Shown: positions 41,183 through 49,957, counted from the first letter of the stretch. The stretch is 64,000 bases of DNA from Chryseobacterium cucumeris (GCF_016775705.1 NZ_CP068760.1:4092001-4156000), one strand, 5' to 3'. Numbers and translations are program-made. The notes: generated from the sequence alone by a model not told the origin.

Positions 41183-41683
41183 ATGGACTTTCAAAAAAAT
41201 CTTCTCGAATATATAAGTCAGTCACTGATGACCACGGATGAAACCATTTCAATTGCGGAAAGTGTTACTTCAGGATGTTTGCAGCTGGCCTTTTCACAGA
41301 TGCCTAATGCTACTATGTTCTACAAAGGAGGATTGACAGCCTACACATTGCCGGAAAAAGTAAAACTGCTAAAGGTTAACAGACAGGAGGCTGAAGAGTG
41401 TGATTGCGTATCAGAAAATATTGCGGAGACGATGGCTTTAAATGTAGCAAAACTTTATGAATCCGACTGGTCTATCGCCACAACCGGATACTGTACACCA
41501 ATCCGCAATTCCGGGTATAAAATTTTTGCCTATTTCTCATTCTCTTACAAAGGTGAGATCATCCTGACTAAAAAACTGGAATTACATCCTAAAACTCAAG
41601 CCCTGAATGCCCAGCTATATTACACCGAATTTATTTTGGGGTGTTTTAAAAGTGAACTTAACAGGCTTTTAATCTTAAAATAA
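41183..41683 (+). CDS. CinA C-terminal domain (nicotinamide-nucleotide amidase) family protein
   Basis: 166 residues. Matches the CinA amidase domain alone: SIAESVTSGCLQLAFS, FYKGGLTAYTLPEKVKLL, WSIATTGYC with a Gly-rich turn, and SFSYKGEI. Family enzymes deamidate nicotinamide mononucleotide, recycling pyridine nucleotide. The N-terminal MoCF domain is absent, as in small PncC proteins. 4 bases before the SDR gene: operon. Confidence 0.85.
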   Translation: MDFQKNLLEYISQSLMTTDETISIAESVTSGCLQLAFSQMPNATMFYKGGLTAYTLPEKVKLLKVNRQEAEECDCVSENIAETMALNVAKLYESDWSIATTGYCTPIRNSGYKIFAYFSFSYKGEIILTKKLELHPKTQALNAQLYYTEFILGCFKSELNRLLILK

Positions 41684-41687
41684 ATCT

Positions 41688-42485
41688 ATGGAACGCAAAA
41701 ATCAATATGCACTCATTACAGGTGCTACCAGCGGTATAGGCTACGAACTGGCAAAGAAATTTGCCAGTAACGGATATGATCTTGTTATTGTGGCCAGAGA
41801 TCATGAAGAGCTGAAAAGAAAAGCCGATGAACTCAAAAATTATGGAGTGAATGTGATCAGCATCTCCAAAAATTTATTCTTGCAGGAAGAAGTCTATTCT
41901 CTTTATTCCGAATTAAAAATGAATGGAATAAGCCCTGAAATATTAGTGAATGATGCCGGGCAGGGAGTGTACGGGAAATTTCAGGATACGGATATCCACA
42001 GGGAAGTAGACATTGTTCAGTTAAATATCATTTCAGTCATCATATTGACCAAACTGTTTTTAAAGGACCGGCTGCCCGAGGGGTCAGGAAAGATTTTAAA
42101 TCTGGCATCTGTAGCCAGCAAAGCTCCCGGCCCGTGGCATTCGGTATATCACGGTACTAAAGCATTTGTATTATCATGGTCTGAGGCCATCCGTGAAGAG
42201 CTGAAAGATTCCGGAATTACTGTGACGGCTCTTTTACCGGGACCTACCGATACCGATTTCTTTAATAAAGCGGATATGAACAGAAGCAAAATACTTGAAG
42301 ACCGTGATAATCTGGCATCTCCGGAAGAAGTGGCTGCTGATGGTTATCATGCTCTGATGAATGGTGATGATAAAATAATATCAGGGTTAAAAAACAAACT
42401 TTCTGTAGCAATGGCGAATATAGCCAGTGACAGTATGGCGGCTCATAGAATGGCAGAAATGCAGAAACCTTCAACAGAAGAATAA
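41688..42485 (+). CDS. SDR family oxidoreductase
   Basis: 265 residues. Rossmann GATSGIGYELAKKFA, NDAGQGVYG, the catalytic Ser near LNLASVASKAPG and YHGTKAF (Tyr-x3-Lys). Similar in type to short-chain reductases in stress operons. Substrate unknown. Begins 4 bases after the CinA gene and ends 8 bases before the next SDR. Confidence 0.9.
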   Translation: MERKNQYALITGATSGIGYELAKKFASNGYDLVIVARDHEELKRKADELKNYGVNVISISKNLFLQEEVYSLYSELKMNGISPEILVNDAGQGVYGKFQDTDIHREVDIVQLNIISVIILTKLFLKDRLPEGSGKILNLASVASKAPGPWHSVYHGTKAFVLSWSEAIREELKDSGITVTALLPGPTDTDFFNKADMNRSKILEDRDNLASPEEVAADGYHALMNGDDKIISGLKNKLSVAMANIASDSMAAHRMAEMQKPSTEE

Positions 42486-42493
42486 AAAGACTT

Positions 42494-43243
42494 ATGATAG
42501 GAAAACTAGACAATAAAACAGTTTTGATTACCGGTGCAGACAGCGGAATAGGAAAGGCTGTTGCCCTTCTTTTTGCCCTGGAAGGTGCAGATATTGCCAT
42601 TATTTATCATTCCAGTGACAACGACGCCGGAAGAACAAAAGCGGAAATTGAGAATCTGAATAGAAAGTGTCTCATTTTCAAAGGAGATATCAATGATTAT
42701 GATTTTTGTGAAGAAACGGTAAAAGAAGTGATCTCGGCATTCGGAAAAATTGATATTCTCATCAATAATGCCGGAATTCAGTTTCCTGCAGAAAGTATTG
42801 AGCAGCTTGAAGAGAAAAACATCAGACAGACCTTTGATTCCAATATTGTCGGAATGATTTTGTTAACAAAAGTAGTATTCCCTTATTTAAAAGAAGGAAG
42901 CTGCGTTATCAATACCACTTCCGTTTCCGCCTATCAGGGACATCCTGAACTCCTTGATTATTCTGCAACAAAAGGCGCTATTGTTTCCTTCACCCGTTCT
43001 CTGGCACTGCAGGCAAAACCCAAAGGAATCAGGATCAATGCCGTTGCTCCGGGACCAGTGGCTACACCACTTACCGAAGAAACTTTTGATGAAAAGAAAG
43101 AAAATCCCAATAAACCTCCATTGGAGAGAAATGCTACTCCTGAAGAAATCGCTTTCAGTTTCCTGTTTCTGGCAGGTGATGATGCGTCACAGATTACGGG
43201 CCAGGTACTACACCCCAATGGAGGGCTGATAGTAAATGGCTAA
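42494..43243 (+). CDS. SDR family oxidoreductase (glucose 1-dehydrogenase-like)
   Basis: 249 residues. GADSGIGKAVALLFA coenzyme loop, NNAGIQFPAES, catalytic YSATKGA, PGPVATPL after it and LHPNGGLIVNG at the C-terminus, a pattern typical of YhdG/YhxC-type general-stress SDRs. Eight bases after the previous SDR, so cotranscribed. Dimer/tetramer and substrate cannot be told. Confidence 0.9.
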   Translation: MIGKLDNKTVLITGADSGIGKAVALLFALEGADIAIIYHSSDNDAGRTKAEIENLNRKCLIFKGDINDYDFCEETVKEVISAFGKIDILINNAGIQFPAESIEQLEEKNIRQTFDSNIVGMILLTKVVFPYLKEGSCVINTTSVSAYQGHPELLDYSATKGAIVSFTRSLALQAKPKGIRINAVAPGPVATPLTEETFDEKKENPNKPPLERNATPEEIAFSFLFLAGDDASQITGQVLHPNGGLIVNG

Positions 43244-43279
43244 AGTATATAAAAGTATAAACATAAAAATATTTAAAAT

Positions 43280-43444
43280 ATGAAAACTACAGCACTTATT
43301 TTAGGCGTTATCAGCCTGTTTGCTTTTACTTCCTGCCGATGTAATATTGATGAAGACGAAAACCAGAAAAGGGATCAGAAAAGCAGTTCGTCCAATACCG
43401 ATAAATCCGGTCTGCCCGAAAGTGATACCCTGAGTATCAAATAA
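43280..43444 (+). CDS. Very small lipoprotein
   Basis: 54 residues. Signal MKTTALILGVISLFAFTSC gives lipidated Cys19, followed by RCNIDEDE and a Ser/Asn/Asp-rich tail ending SDTLSIK. No domain. 36 bases after the SDR and 20 before the FAD-Rieske gene, thus inside the operon. The clear lipobox and fit in the operon support it as real. Confidence 0.7.
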   Translation: MKTTALILGVISLFAFTSCRCNIDEDENQKRDQKSSSSNTDKSGLPESDTLSIK

Positions 43445-43464
43445 GTTAACAATAAAAAATTCTG

Positions 43465-44997
43465 ATGATGTACAGAGACGGTGCAAGAAAAAGTATTTGG
43501 CAGGAAGAGATCAGAAAATTTTCTACAGAAACGGATCTCAGCTCATTATTTGATGTTGCCATTGTAGGAGGTGGAATTACAGGAGTTTCAACAGCGCTGA
43601 AACTTCAGGAATCCGGAAAGAAATGTGTTATCCTCGAAGCAGCCAATATAGGATTTGGAACTACCGGCGGCACAACGGCCCATTTAAACGATTTTTTTGA
43701 TACAACCTTTAATCAGGCTATCCGTGATTTTGGACTGGATAATGCCAAACTGTATGCACAATCCGGAACTGATGCCATCAGCATTATTGAAGATAATATT
43801 CAGAAATATCAGATCAGCTGTGATTTCACAAGAAAGTCAGCTTACCTTTTTGCCCTGGATGAAAAACAGGAAGAACAGTTAAAAGATATTGTAGAAGGAG
43901 CAGCCAGGGTAGGTCATGAAATGAGTTATGTGAATGAAATTCCTTTTCCCATCCCATTCAGAGAAGCGGTGCTTATTCCCGGGCAGGGGCATTTTCATCC
44001 GGTAAAATATAGTAAGGCGCTCTGCGAAGCTTTTATAAAACTGGGCGGCTCTATTGTAGAAAACTGCCATTGTGAAGAACATGATGAGCAAAATGATTTT
44101 GTAATTTTAAAAACTTCAAAAGGGGAAATAAAGGCCTCAAATGTAGTCTATGCTACCCATATTCCGCCTGGAGTCAATCTTCTTCATTTTACAAACGCTC
44201 CCTACAGAAGCTATGCCATGGCTTTTACCATGAAAAATGACAAATACCCGTGGGAGCTTGGTTATGACCTTTGCGAGCCCTATCATTACTACCGTATTCA
44301 GAATATTGAAGGCGAAAATCTATTGATTGCAGGAGGAGAAGATCACAAAACAGGGCATGCTGATGATACCGGAGAATGTTTTTCAAGACTTGAAAATTAT
44401 GTCAGAAAATATTTTGAGGTAGAAACAGTCTATTACAGCTGGTCCAGCCAATATTACGAGCCAGTGGACGGATTTCCCTATATAGGAAAACTTCCCGGAA
44501 GCAAAGAAAGAATTTTTGTGGCAACAGGCTTCAGAGGAAACGGAATGATCTTCGGAACACTTTCGTCACAGATCCTGCATGACCTTATCCTGACAGGAAA
44601 AAGTAAATATGGAGACCTGTTCAATCCTTCCAGGATCAAACCTGTTGCAGGATTTTCAGATTTTGTAAAAGAAACGGCAACTATGGCCTTTGATTTTATA
44701 AAAGATAAGATTTTAACCGAGAAAATTGATTCTTTTTCAGAAGTCGGTGAAGGTGAAGCGAAAGTGATCAAATATGAATCAGAATCTTATGCTCTTTACA
44801 AAGAAAATGACGGCACTTTACATCTGCTCAGAAGTACCTGTCCACACGCAGGATGTGAAGTCCGGTGGAACAGTGCGGAGTTGAGCTGGGATTGCCCATG
44901 TCACGGTTCCCGGTTTAATGTCAACGGAAAAATCCTTACCGGACCCACCACAAAGAACCTCCAGAAGGTATTCCCTTATCAAAAACGTGATTCATAA
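43465..44997 (+). CDS. FAD-dependent oxidoreductase with C-terminal Rieske domain
   Basis: 510 residues. N-terminal DAO-type FAD domain: VAIVGGGITGVSTALKL, TTGGTTAHLND, VVYATHIPPG and GFRGNGMIFGTL near the end. The last 90 residues form a Rieske [2Fe-2S] domain: Cys-x-His in CPHAGC and Cys-x2-His in CPCHGSRF. Electrons likely pass from a substrate through FAD to the cluster or the reverse. Cytoplasmic. Start could be ATG 43465 or 43468. Confidence 0.9.
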   Translation: MMYRDGARKSIWQEEIRKFSTETDLSSLFDVAIVGGGITGVSTALKLQESGKKCVILEAANIGFGTTGGTTAHLNDFFDTTFNQAIRDFGLDNAKLYAQSGTDAISIIEDNIQKYQISCDFTRKSAYLFALDEKQEEQLKDIVEGAARVGHEMSYVNEIPFPIPFREAVLIPGQGHFHPVKYSKALCEAFIKLGGSIVENCHCEEHDEQNDFVILKTSKGEIKASNVVYATHIPPGVNLLHFTNAPYRSYAMAFTMKNDKYPWELGYDLCEPYHYYRIQNIEGENLLIAGGEDHKTGHADDTGECFSRLENYVRKYFEVETVYYSWSSQYYEPVDGFPYIGKLPGSKERIFVATGFRGNGMIFGTLSSQILHDLILTGKSKYGDLFNPSRIKPVAGFSDFVKETATMAFDFIKDKILTEKIDSFSEVGEGEAKVIKYESESYALYKENDGTLHLLRSTCPHAGCEVRWNSAELSWDCPCHGSRFNVNGKILTGPTTKNLQKVFPYQKRDS

Positions 44998-45002
44998 ACT
45001 CC

Positions 45003-45040
45003 AAACTTTAAACCTTAAACTTTAAACCTTAAACTTTAAA
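45003..45040 (+). repeat. Short tandem repeat (14-base unit AAACTTTAAACCTT)
   Basis: Two full copies (45003-45016 and 45017-45030) and a partial third, decaying into related AACTCT/AACCCTTAAACT words up to 45065, between the FAD-Rieske stop and the DUF6766 start. Confidence 0.8.
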
Positions 45041-45070
45041 TATTGAACTCTAACCCTTAAACTCAGAACT

Positions 45071-45727
45071 ATGTCACGCACCAGTTTCCTGTATCGCAAC
45101 AGCTTAAGTATTGTTCTGATTACTCTGATGATTATTTTTCTTGCAGGACAATTTTTTATGGGCTGGAAAACAGAAAATAAAGAACTCATTGAAAACGGCC
45201 AGCCTGTTTTAAAGATCGGTGAATACATTCATAGCGGTCATTTTATACAGGCTACTTTTGAAAACTGGGAAAGCGAATTTCTCCAGATGATGCTGTATGT
45301 TTTATTAACGATTTCTCTGAGGCAAAAAGGCTCCAGTGAATCAAAATCTATGACAGAAGAGGAAGATGTTGACAAAGAACCTGTACCACATCCCAAAGCG
45401 CCATGGCCTGTAAAAAAAGGCGGAATATGGCTGAAACTCTACAAACATTCTTTATCAATTGCTTTTGCTCTCCTTTTTCTGGCGAGTTTCATTTTGCATT
45501 TCTATGGCAGTCTCAGGGATTTTAATGATGAACAAATGATGAAAGGTAAACCTGCTGAAACGGCCATTCAATACATTTCAGAATCAAGATTCTGGTTTGA
45601 GTCTTTTCAAAACTGGCAGAGTGAATTCCTGGCGGTTGCTTCCCTGGTTCTTCTCTCTATATGGCTTCGCGAAAAAGGTTCTCCGGAATCAAAACCCGTT
45701 GATATGCCTCATGACGAAACGCCTTGA
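45071..45727 (+). CDS. DUF6766 family membrane protein
   Basis: 218 residues, four hydrophobic segments in two similar halves: SIVLITLMIIFLAGQFFMGW with an ENWESEFLQMMLYVLLTISL partner, and SIAFALLFLASFILHFYG with NWQSEFLAVASLVLLSIWL. The repeated W-x-SEF motif marks the family; function unknown. Last gene of the stress island. Its last 19 bases overlap the convergent AraC gene end. Confidence 0.85.
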   Translation: MSRTSFLYRNSLSIVLITLMIIFLAGQFFMGWKTENKELIENGQPVLKIGEYIHSGHFIQATFENWESEFLQMMLYVLLTISLRQKGSSESKSMTEEEDVDKEPVPHPKAPWPVKKGGIWLKLYKHSLSIAFALLFLASFILHFYGSLRDFNDEQMMKGKPAETAIQYISESRFWFESFQNWQSEFLAVASLVLLSIWLREKGSPESKPVDMPHDETP

Positions 45728-46512
45728 TTTTTATTCACTTTCGGCTTTTTCTGCATAATGGCAAAATACGATGATGTAAAAGCTGATAAACTCTGATAGC
45801 CCACTTTATAGGCTACTTCACTCAACGTGTACTGTCTGGTATCTATCAGTTCAATACTTTTTATAATCCTTGTCAGCTGAAGGTATTTCTGTATCGTAAT
45901 TCCCATTTCATTTTTAAAAATTCTCTGGAGGCTCCTCACAGACATTTGTGCTTTTTCGGCAAGAGCATCCATGTCCGGATTATATTTAAAATTGGAATTA
46001 ATTTCATTGCATACAGGAATCAGTCTTGTATCCGTAGGAACGGGAATCTGCAGACTGCTGCTTTCTTTGCAGAAATTGGGAAGGCTTTTTAAAATAGCTT
46101 TAAAAAACAGGTCCTGTTCTTCATTTTCATCCAATAACTGGTTCCATTTTGAGGCATATAAAAGCATTTCCTTTAAAACAGCAGGAACAGCAAATACCTG
46201 AACATGCCGGTAAAATTCATCTTCAAAAACCGATCTGAACAGGAATACCATCAGATTTACTGTTTGAGCCTCAGAAGTGATCTTATGGGCTTTTTCCGAA
46301 GGAATCCAGATGACATGATGCTGGGGGACGAGATAAATTTTCTGGTCGATATGAAAATACTGGTAGCCTTCTTCCACAAAAGTGAGCTGAGCCCGGCTGT
46401 GCTTGTGCTCATAATCATCATGTTTCCAGTTTTTTTCACACCATACATAGGCTTCCTTTTTGATAGAATCTACAAAGTGGCTTTCCGTTTTTTCAATCAG
46501 TCCGCATTTCAT
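45709..46512 (-). CDS. AraC family transcriptional regulator
   Basis: 267 residues. N-terminal cupin-like domain (EHKHSRAQLTFVEEGYQYFHIDQ) and C-terminal double HTH: DALAEKAQMSVRSLQRIFK and YTLSEVAYKVGYQSLSAF. A 10-base inverted repeat (TTGTCGTTTT/AAAACGACAA) flanks its own -7 box and neighbours the promoter of the divergent flavodoxin-RidA gene, the likely target. Its 3' end overlaps the DUF6766 gene. Confidence 0.92.
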   Translation of the reverse strand: MKCGLIEKTESHFVDSIKKEAYVWCEKNWKHDDYEHKHSRAQLTFVEEGYQYFHIDQKIYLVPQHHVIWIPSEKAHKITSEAQTVNLMVFLFRSVFEDEFYRHVQVFAVPAVLKEMLLYASKWNQLLDENEEQDLFFKAILKSLPNFCKESSSLQIPVPTDTRLIPVCNEINSNFKYNPDMDALAEKAQMSVRSLQRIFKNEMGITIQKYLQLTRIIKSIELIDTRQYTLSEVAYKVGYQSLSAFTSSYFAIMQKKPKVNKNQGVSS

Positions 46513-46513
46513 T

Positions 46514-46559
46514 TTGTCGTTTTGAATGTATATTTTGGCAAATTTAATAAAAACGACAA
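46514..46559. promoter_or_regulatory. Inverted repeat operator candidate for the AraC regulator
   Basis: TTGTCGTTTT (46514-46523) and AAAACGACAA (46550-46559) are perfect inverted 10-base arms separated by 26 bases. The regulator's own -7 box TAAATTTG (minus strand, 46539-46546) lies between them. Confidence 0.58.
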
Positions 46560-46562
46560 TAG

Positions 46563-46570
46563 TAATTTTG
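46563..46570 (+). promoter_or_regulatory. -7 promoter box TAATTTTG for the flavodoxin-RidA gene
   Basis: Exact TAnnTTTG, three bases after the right arm of the AraC-type inverted repeat. Confidence 0.6.
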
Positions 46571-46629
46571 TACTGTCACTGTCATGGTTACAGGATTTAA
46601 CACATAAAAAAACCTATATCTTATTCAGA

Positions 46630-47766
46630 ATGAAAAAACTATGTCTTTTTTTTATCTTAATTTTATTATCAAATACCACCCGCATCATGGCACAAAATAA
46701 AGCTAACATATTAGTTCTAATTCATTCGGACAATGGCGGAACCTACGAACTGGCTAAGGAACTCGCCAAAGGAATTGAAAGTAAAAATAACGCAGTTTCC
46801 CATATAAAACTTGTCAAAGCATCACAAAATCCAAACCTGAAAAATCTTTCTGTTGCGACACCAGATGAGTTGATCCATTATGACGGAATCGCTTTTGGTT
46901 CCCCGGTTTATTTCGGAAATATCAGCACAGGAATGAGTGAATTTTTATCCGGAACTGTTCAGCTCTGGACCAATCATGCGTTGGAAGGAGTTCCGGCTAC
47001 TGTTTTTATGTCTGCCGGAAGCGGAGCAGGAAAGGAGCTCGCTCTTCAGGCGTTCTGGAACAGCCTAGCCGTCCACGGAATGGTTCTTGTGTCTAATGGA
47101 ATACGTGGAACAGAAGAACTGAACAAAGCCATTCCGCAAGGAAATACTGTTTTGGGAATTACCAGCATGGCTTCTTTAAAAGATGTGGAAAGACCTACGA
47201 AAGGAGAGCGGAATATGGCTGAAATTCAGGGAAGAAATTTTGCAAAAATAGCATTGGCATTAAAAGATACGCATTCTAAAAAAACGCTGGCTGTTACGGA
47301 AAGTCATCAGAATTTCAGTGAAATATTAAAACAGAAAAACATTATTCTTCCACAGGTTCCAAAGCCGGCGGGAAATTATCAGCCGTTCGTCCGTTCCGGA
47401 AATCTTGTATTTATCAATCAGGTTGCTTTAAAAGACGGTAAAATTTTCAATCCGGGTAAATTAGGTGTTGAAGTGAATGAGCAGCAGGTAAAAGACGCTG
47501 TAAAAGTAACCATGCTGAATGTGATTTCAGTGTTAAATGAAGCTGTGGGAGGAGATTTGAGCAGAGTAAAACAATGCGTGCAGCTTACGGGAATTTTCAA
47601 TACAAAAGATGATTATACAAAACATGCTGATCTGATGAATGTGGCTTCTGATCTGGCTGTTGAAATCTTCGGGGAAAAAGGAAAACATGCCAGAGCTACC
47701 TTGGGAGCTTCTTCCATTCCTGTGGGCTCTTCTGTAGAGATTCAGGCGGTTTTTGAAGTAGAATAA
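46630..47766 (+). CDS. Exported flavodoxin-type quinone reductase fused to a RidA domain
   Basis: 378 residues from ATG 46630; a much longer in-frame extension lies over the AraC gene and is rejected. Signal peptide about 1-21 (ends IMAQ). Residues 25-210 form a WrbA-like flavodoxin domain (LIHSDNGGTYELAKEL for the FMN phosphate, GSPVYFGNISTGM, VFMSAGSGAGKELA). Residues about 230-378 form a RidA/YjgF domain (SGNLVFINQVALKDGK, CVQLTGIFN, RATLGASSIPVGSSVEIQ). RidA proteins remove reactive enamines or bind small molecules. Fusion to an exported flavoprotein is unusual. Divergent AraC regulator upstream. Confidence 0.88.
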   Translation: MKKLCLFFILILLSNTTRIMAQNKANILVLIHSDNGGTYELAKELAKGIESKNNAVSHIKLVKASQNPNLKNLSVATPDELIHYDGIAFGSPVYFGNISTGMSEFLSGTVQLWTNHALEGVPATVFMSAGSGAGKELALQAFWNSLAVHGMVLVSNGIRGTEELNKAIPQGNTVLGITSMASLKDVERPTKGERNMAEIQGRNFAKIALALKDTHSKKTLAVTESHQNFSEILKQKNIILPQVPKPAGNYQPFVRSGNLVFINQVALKDGKIFNPGKLGVEVNEQQVKDAVKVTMLNVISVLNEAVGGDLSRVKQCVQLTGIFNTKDDYTKHADLMNVASDLAVEIFGEKGKHARATLGASSIPVGSSVEIQAVFEVE

Positions 47767-47798
47767 TTTTCCAGTCTAAACAACAAAATCACAAATGT

Positions 47799-47920
47799 TT
47801 AAAAACACTTAAGTTAGCTTAAAAAAGTACACAGAAAAATCCGTGTAAATCTGCGAAATCTGTGGGAGAAAATACTTCTTTAACCACAAAAGTTAAAACA
47901 CTTAAGTTGACTTAAGTAAC
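47799..47920 (+). repeat. Degenerate intergenic repeat block
   Basis: AACACTTAAGTTAGCTTAA near 47804 and AACACTTAAGTTGACTTAAG near 47898 are direct, slightly diverged copies. Words such as ATCTGCGAAATCTGTGGGA lie between them, and AAATCTGTGGGAAAA recurs near 51284. Confidence 0.6.
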
Positions 47921-47973
47921 AGATAGCTGCAGAGAAGTTCACATAAGTTTAAAAAATATTTGATTTTTTGAAG

Positions 47974-49401
47974 TTAAAAACCCGAGATAATCTCTGCGAT
48001 AACAGGGATACTTTGCTCCAGCTGCTCTTCAGAAAGTGCTCCGTAGCTTAACCGGAATCCGTTTGCCTGGCTTTTACTGTATTGTTTAGGATGAATAATC
48101 TTAATATTTTTTTCCAGTAAAAGCTTTGTTACAGCATCCCAATCCAGCCTTGTTTTGGGAACAATCCAAAAGGCAAGACCACCTTCAGGCAATGTAAAAT
48201 CGGCAATATCTTTCATATATTTTGTCAACAGTTCAAAGACAAAATCTCTCTTGTTTTTATAATGAACAGTTGCCTTTCTGATGTGCTTTTTTATGGCTCC
48301 TTCTTTAATCAGCTGGAGAACTGCCTGTTCCATGATAACATCTCCATGTACATCAATAATTTTTCTCAGATCACCAATTCTTTTTAATAATTCCTGATTT
48401 TTAGTGGCCAGATAACCGATCCTTAAAGCCGGAGCTACCACCTTGCTTAAAGTTCCGATGTACACATAATTGTGCAGTTCGGGAAAGCTTGAAATGGGGA
48501 GAATAGGACGGTATCCGAAGTGAAACTCATTATCATAATCATCTTCAATAATGGTTATATTGTATTGGTTGGACAGCTCAATTAATTGTAATCGTCTTGC
48601 CAGACTCAAAGTAACTGTAGTAGGGTATTGTCTGTGAGGAGTAATATACAGGGCTTTAATATTCTGATGTTGCTTTAAAAGCTTTTCAACAGTCTCCATA
48701 TGGATTCCTTCCTGATCTACAGGGACCGACAAAAGCTTTGCTCCTGCATACTCAAATGCCTGCCATGCAGGCTGATACCCCGGATCTTCCACAATAACAA
48801 TGTCTCCGGATTTTAAAAGTGTCTGAGCGGTAAGGAACATTCCCATCTGGCTGCCTCTTGTAATGGAAATTTCATTTTCATGAATATGCATTCCACGCTG
48901 ATGGTTGAGCATCTGTGAGATCATTTTTCTGAATTCTGTGTCACCGTGTTCATTTCCATATCCCATCATCTGCCACTTGGCTTTGATGCCGAAAATTTGT
49001 CTGTAGGCTCTGGCCAGCTCTGTCACAGGGGCAATTTTACTGTCGGGATGTCCATCATCGAAATTGATTACAATTCCATTAGACATTACCTGCTGATGAG
49101 ATGGGTTATGTAATGCCTCTGCATTCTTTTCATGCAAAGCCGGGAGTCTTTCCGATACGAAAATCCCTTTCCTTTCTCTGGAAATTACCCATTCTTCATT
49201 GATCAGTACCTGATAGGCTTCTACAACAGTATTCCTGTTAATTTTCAAGGTCTGGGCAAGATTCCTGCTTCCCGGAAGTGCATCTCCCGTTTTTAACCTT
49301 CCTGACCGTATATCAGAGATGATCATATCCGCAATCTGTAGATAAACTGCTTTTTCAAGCTTTTTATCAATTTCTAATTCTAATTTCCAAGGGCGTAACA
49401 T
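47974..49401 (-). CDS. MocR-type regulator (GntR HTH fused to aminotransferase fold)
   Basis: 475 residues. GntR winged HTH (DALPGSRNLAQTLKINRNTV) at 1-80, PLP domain with Lys in YIGTLSKVVAPALRIGY and EDDYDNEF. Divergent from a cupin/DHDPS-like/thioredoxin operon; the two -7 boxes are only three bases apart, so the regulator sits on both promoters at once. Likely senses a PLP- or amine-linked signal; direction of control is unknown. Confidence 0.92.
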   Translation of the reverse strand: MLRPWKLELEIDKKLEKAVYLQIADMIISDIRSGRLKTGDALPGSRNLAQTLKINRNTVVEAYQVLINEEWVISRERKGIFVSERLPALHEKNAEALHNPSHQQVMSNGIVINFDDGHPDSKIAPVTELARAYRQIFGIKAKWQMMGYGNEHGDTEFRKMISQMLNHQRGMHIHENEISITRGSQMGMFLTAQTLLKSGDIVIVEDPGYQPAWQAFEYAGAKLLSVPVDQEGIHMETVEKLLKQHQNIKALYITPHRQYPTTVTLSLARRLQLIELSNQYNITIIEDDYDNEFHFGYRPILPISSFPELHNYVYIGTLSKVVAPALRIGYLATKNQELLKRIGDLRKIIDVHGDVIMEQAVLQLIKEGAIKKHIRKATVHYKNKRDFVFELLTKYMKDIADFTLPEGGLAFWIVPKTRLDWDAVTKLLLEKNIKIIHPKQYSKSQANGFRLSYGALSEEQLEQSIPVIAEIISGF

Positions 49402-49402
49402 C

Positions 49403-49463
49403 TGGACTATCTATTTATATAAAAACTGAATCATTTAAACAGTCCAAAGATAGAATAATTTTG
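49403..49463. promoter_or_regulatory. Back-to-back promoters of the MocR and cupin genes
   Basis: TATCTTTG on the minus strand (49445-49452) and TAATTTTG on the plus strand (49456-49463), three bases apart. TGGACT at 49403-49408 and AGTCCA at 49441-49446 form inverted arms beside the regulator's box and may bind it. Confidence 0.55.
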
Positions 49464-49501
49464 TCATGCAATAAAGCACAAAACCCTAATAATTTAAAAT
49501 C

Positions 49502-49957
49502 ATGGACAAGAAACAATTCAGTTCTAAAGACTTTCACGAAACCTTTGCAAGACCAAAGTATGTAAAACCGAGTCATTTGATTCATAAAAATGTAGAAAAT
49601 GCAGGAGAACACAATCAGTTTTCAACAGAAAGAAAACACCCGGTTTTTTTTGTAGATCTTCCGAGTAAAAATGTAAGCATGACGATTGGCGGGCTTACCC
49701 CCGGACAACAAACCAACAGACACCGCCACACCTATGAAACCGTTTTATTTGTCATTGAAGGGAAAGGATGGACAGAAGTAGAAGATGAAAGAGTATATTG
49801 GGAAGCCGGAGATGCGGTATATATTCCTTCATGGGCATGGCATAAACACCAGAATCTCAGCGATACGGAACCTGCCAAATACATTGCCTGCGAAAATGCG
49901 CCTCAGCTGCAGAACTTAGGAGTTGCTTTAAGAGAGGAAGAAGGCAGAGACCTTTAA
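49502..49957 (+). CDS. Cupin domain protein
   Basis: 151 residues, single-domain cupin. The first motif has NRHRHTYETVLFVIEGKGW with metal-binding histidines and the second GDAVYIPSWAWHKHQN. No signal peptide. First gene of the operon facing the MocR regulator. It could be a metal-dependent dioxygenase, an isomerase or a small-molecule sensor; context with the next two genes does not decide. Confidence 0.85.
   Translation: MDKKQFSSKDFHETFARPKYVKPSHLIHKNVENAGEHNQFSTERKHPVFFVDLPSKNVSMTIGGLTPGQQTNRHRHTYETVLFVIEGKGWTEVEDERVYWEAGDAVYIPSWAWHKHQNLSDTEPAKYIACENAPQLQNLGVALREEEGRDL

Noticed and set aside
46204..46629. Long N-terminal extension of the flavodoxin-RidA frame
   Set aside because: It lies over the AraC gene and its promoter on the opposite strand; the signal peptide at 46630 marks the true start.
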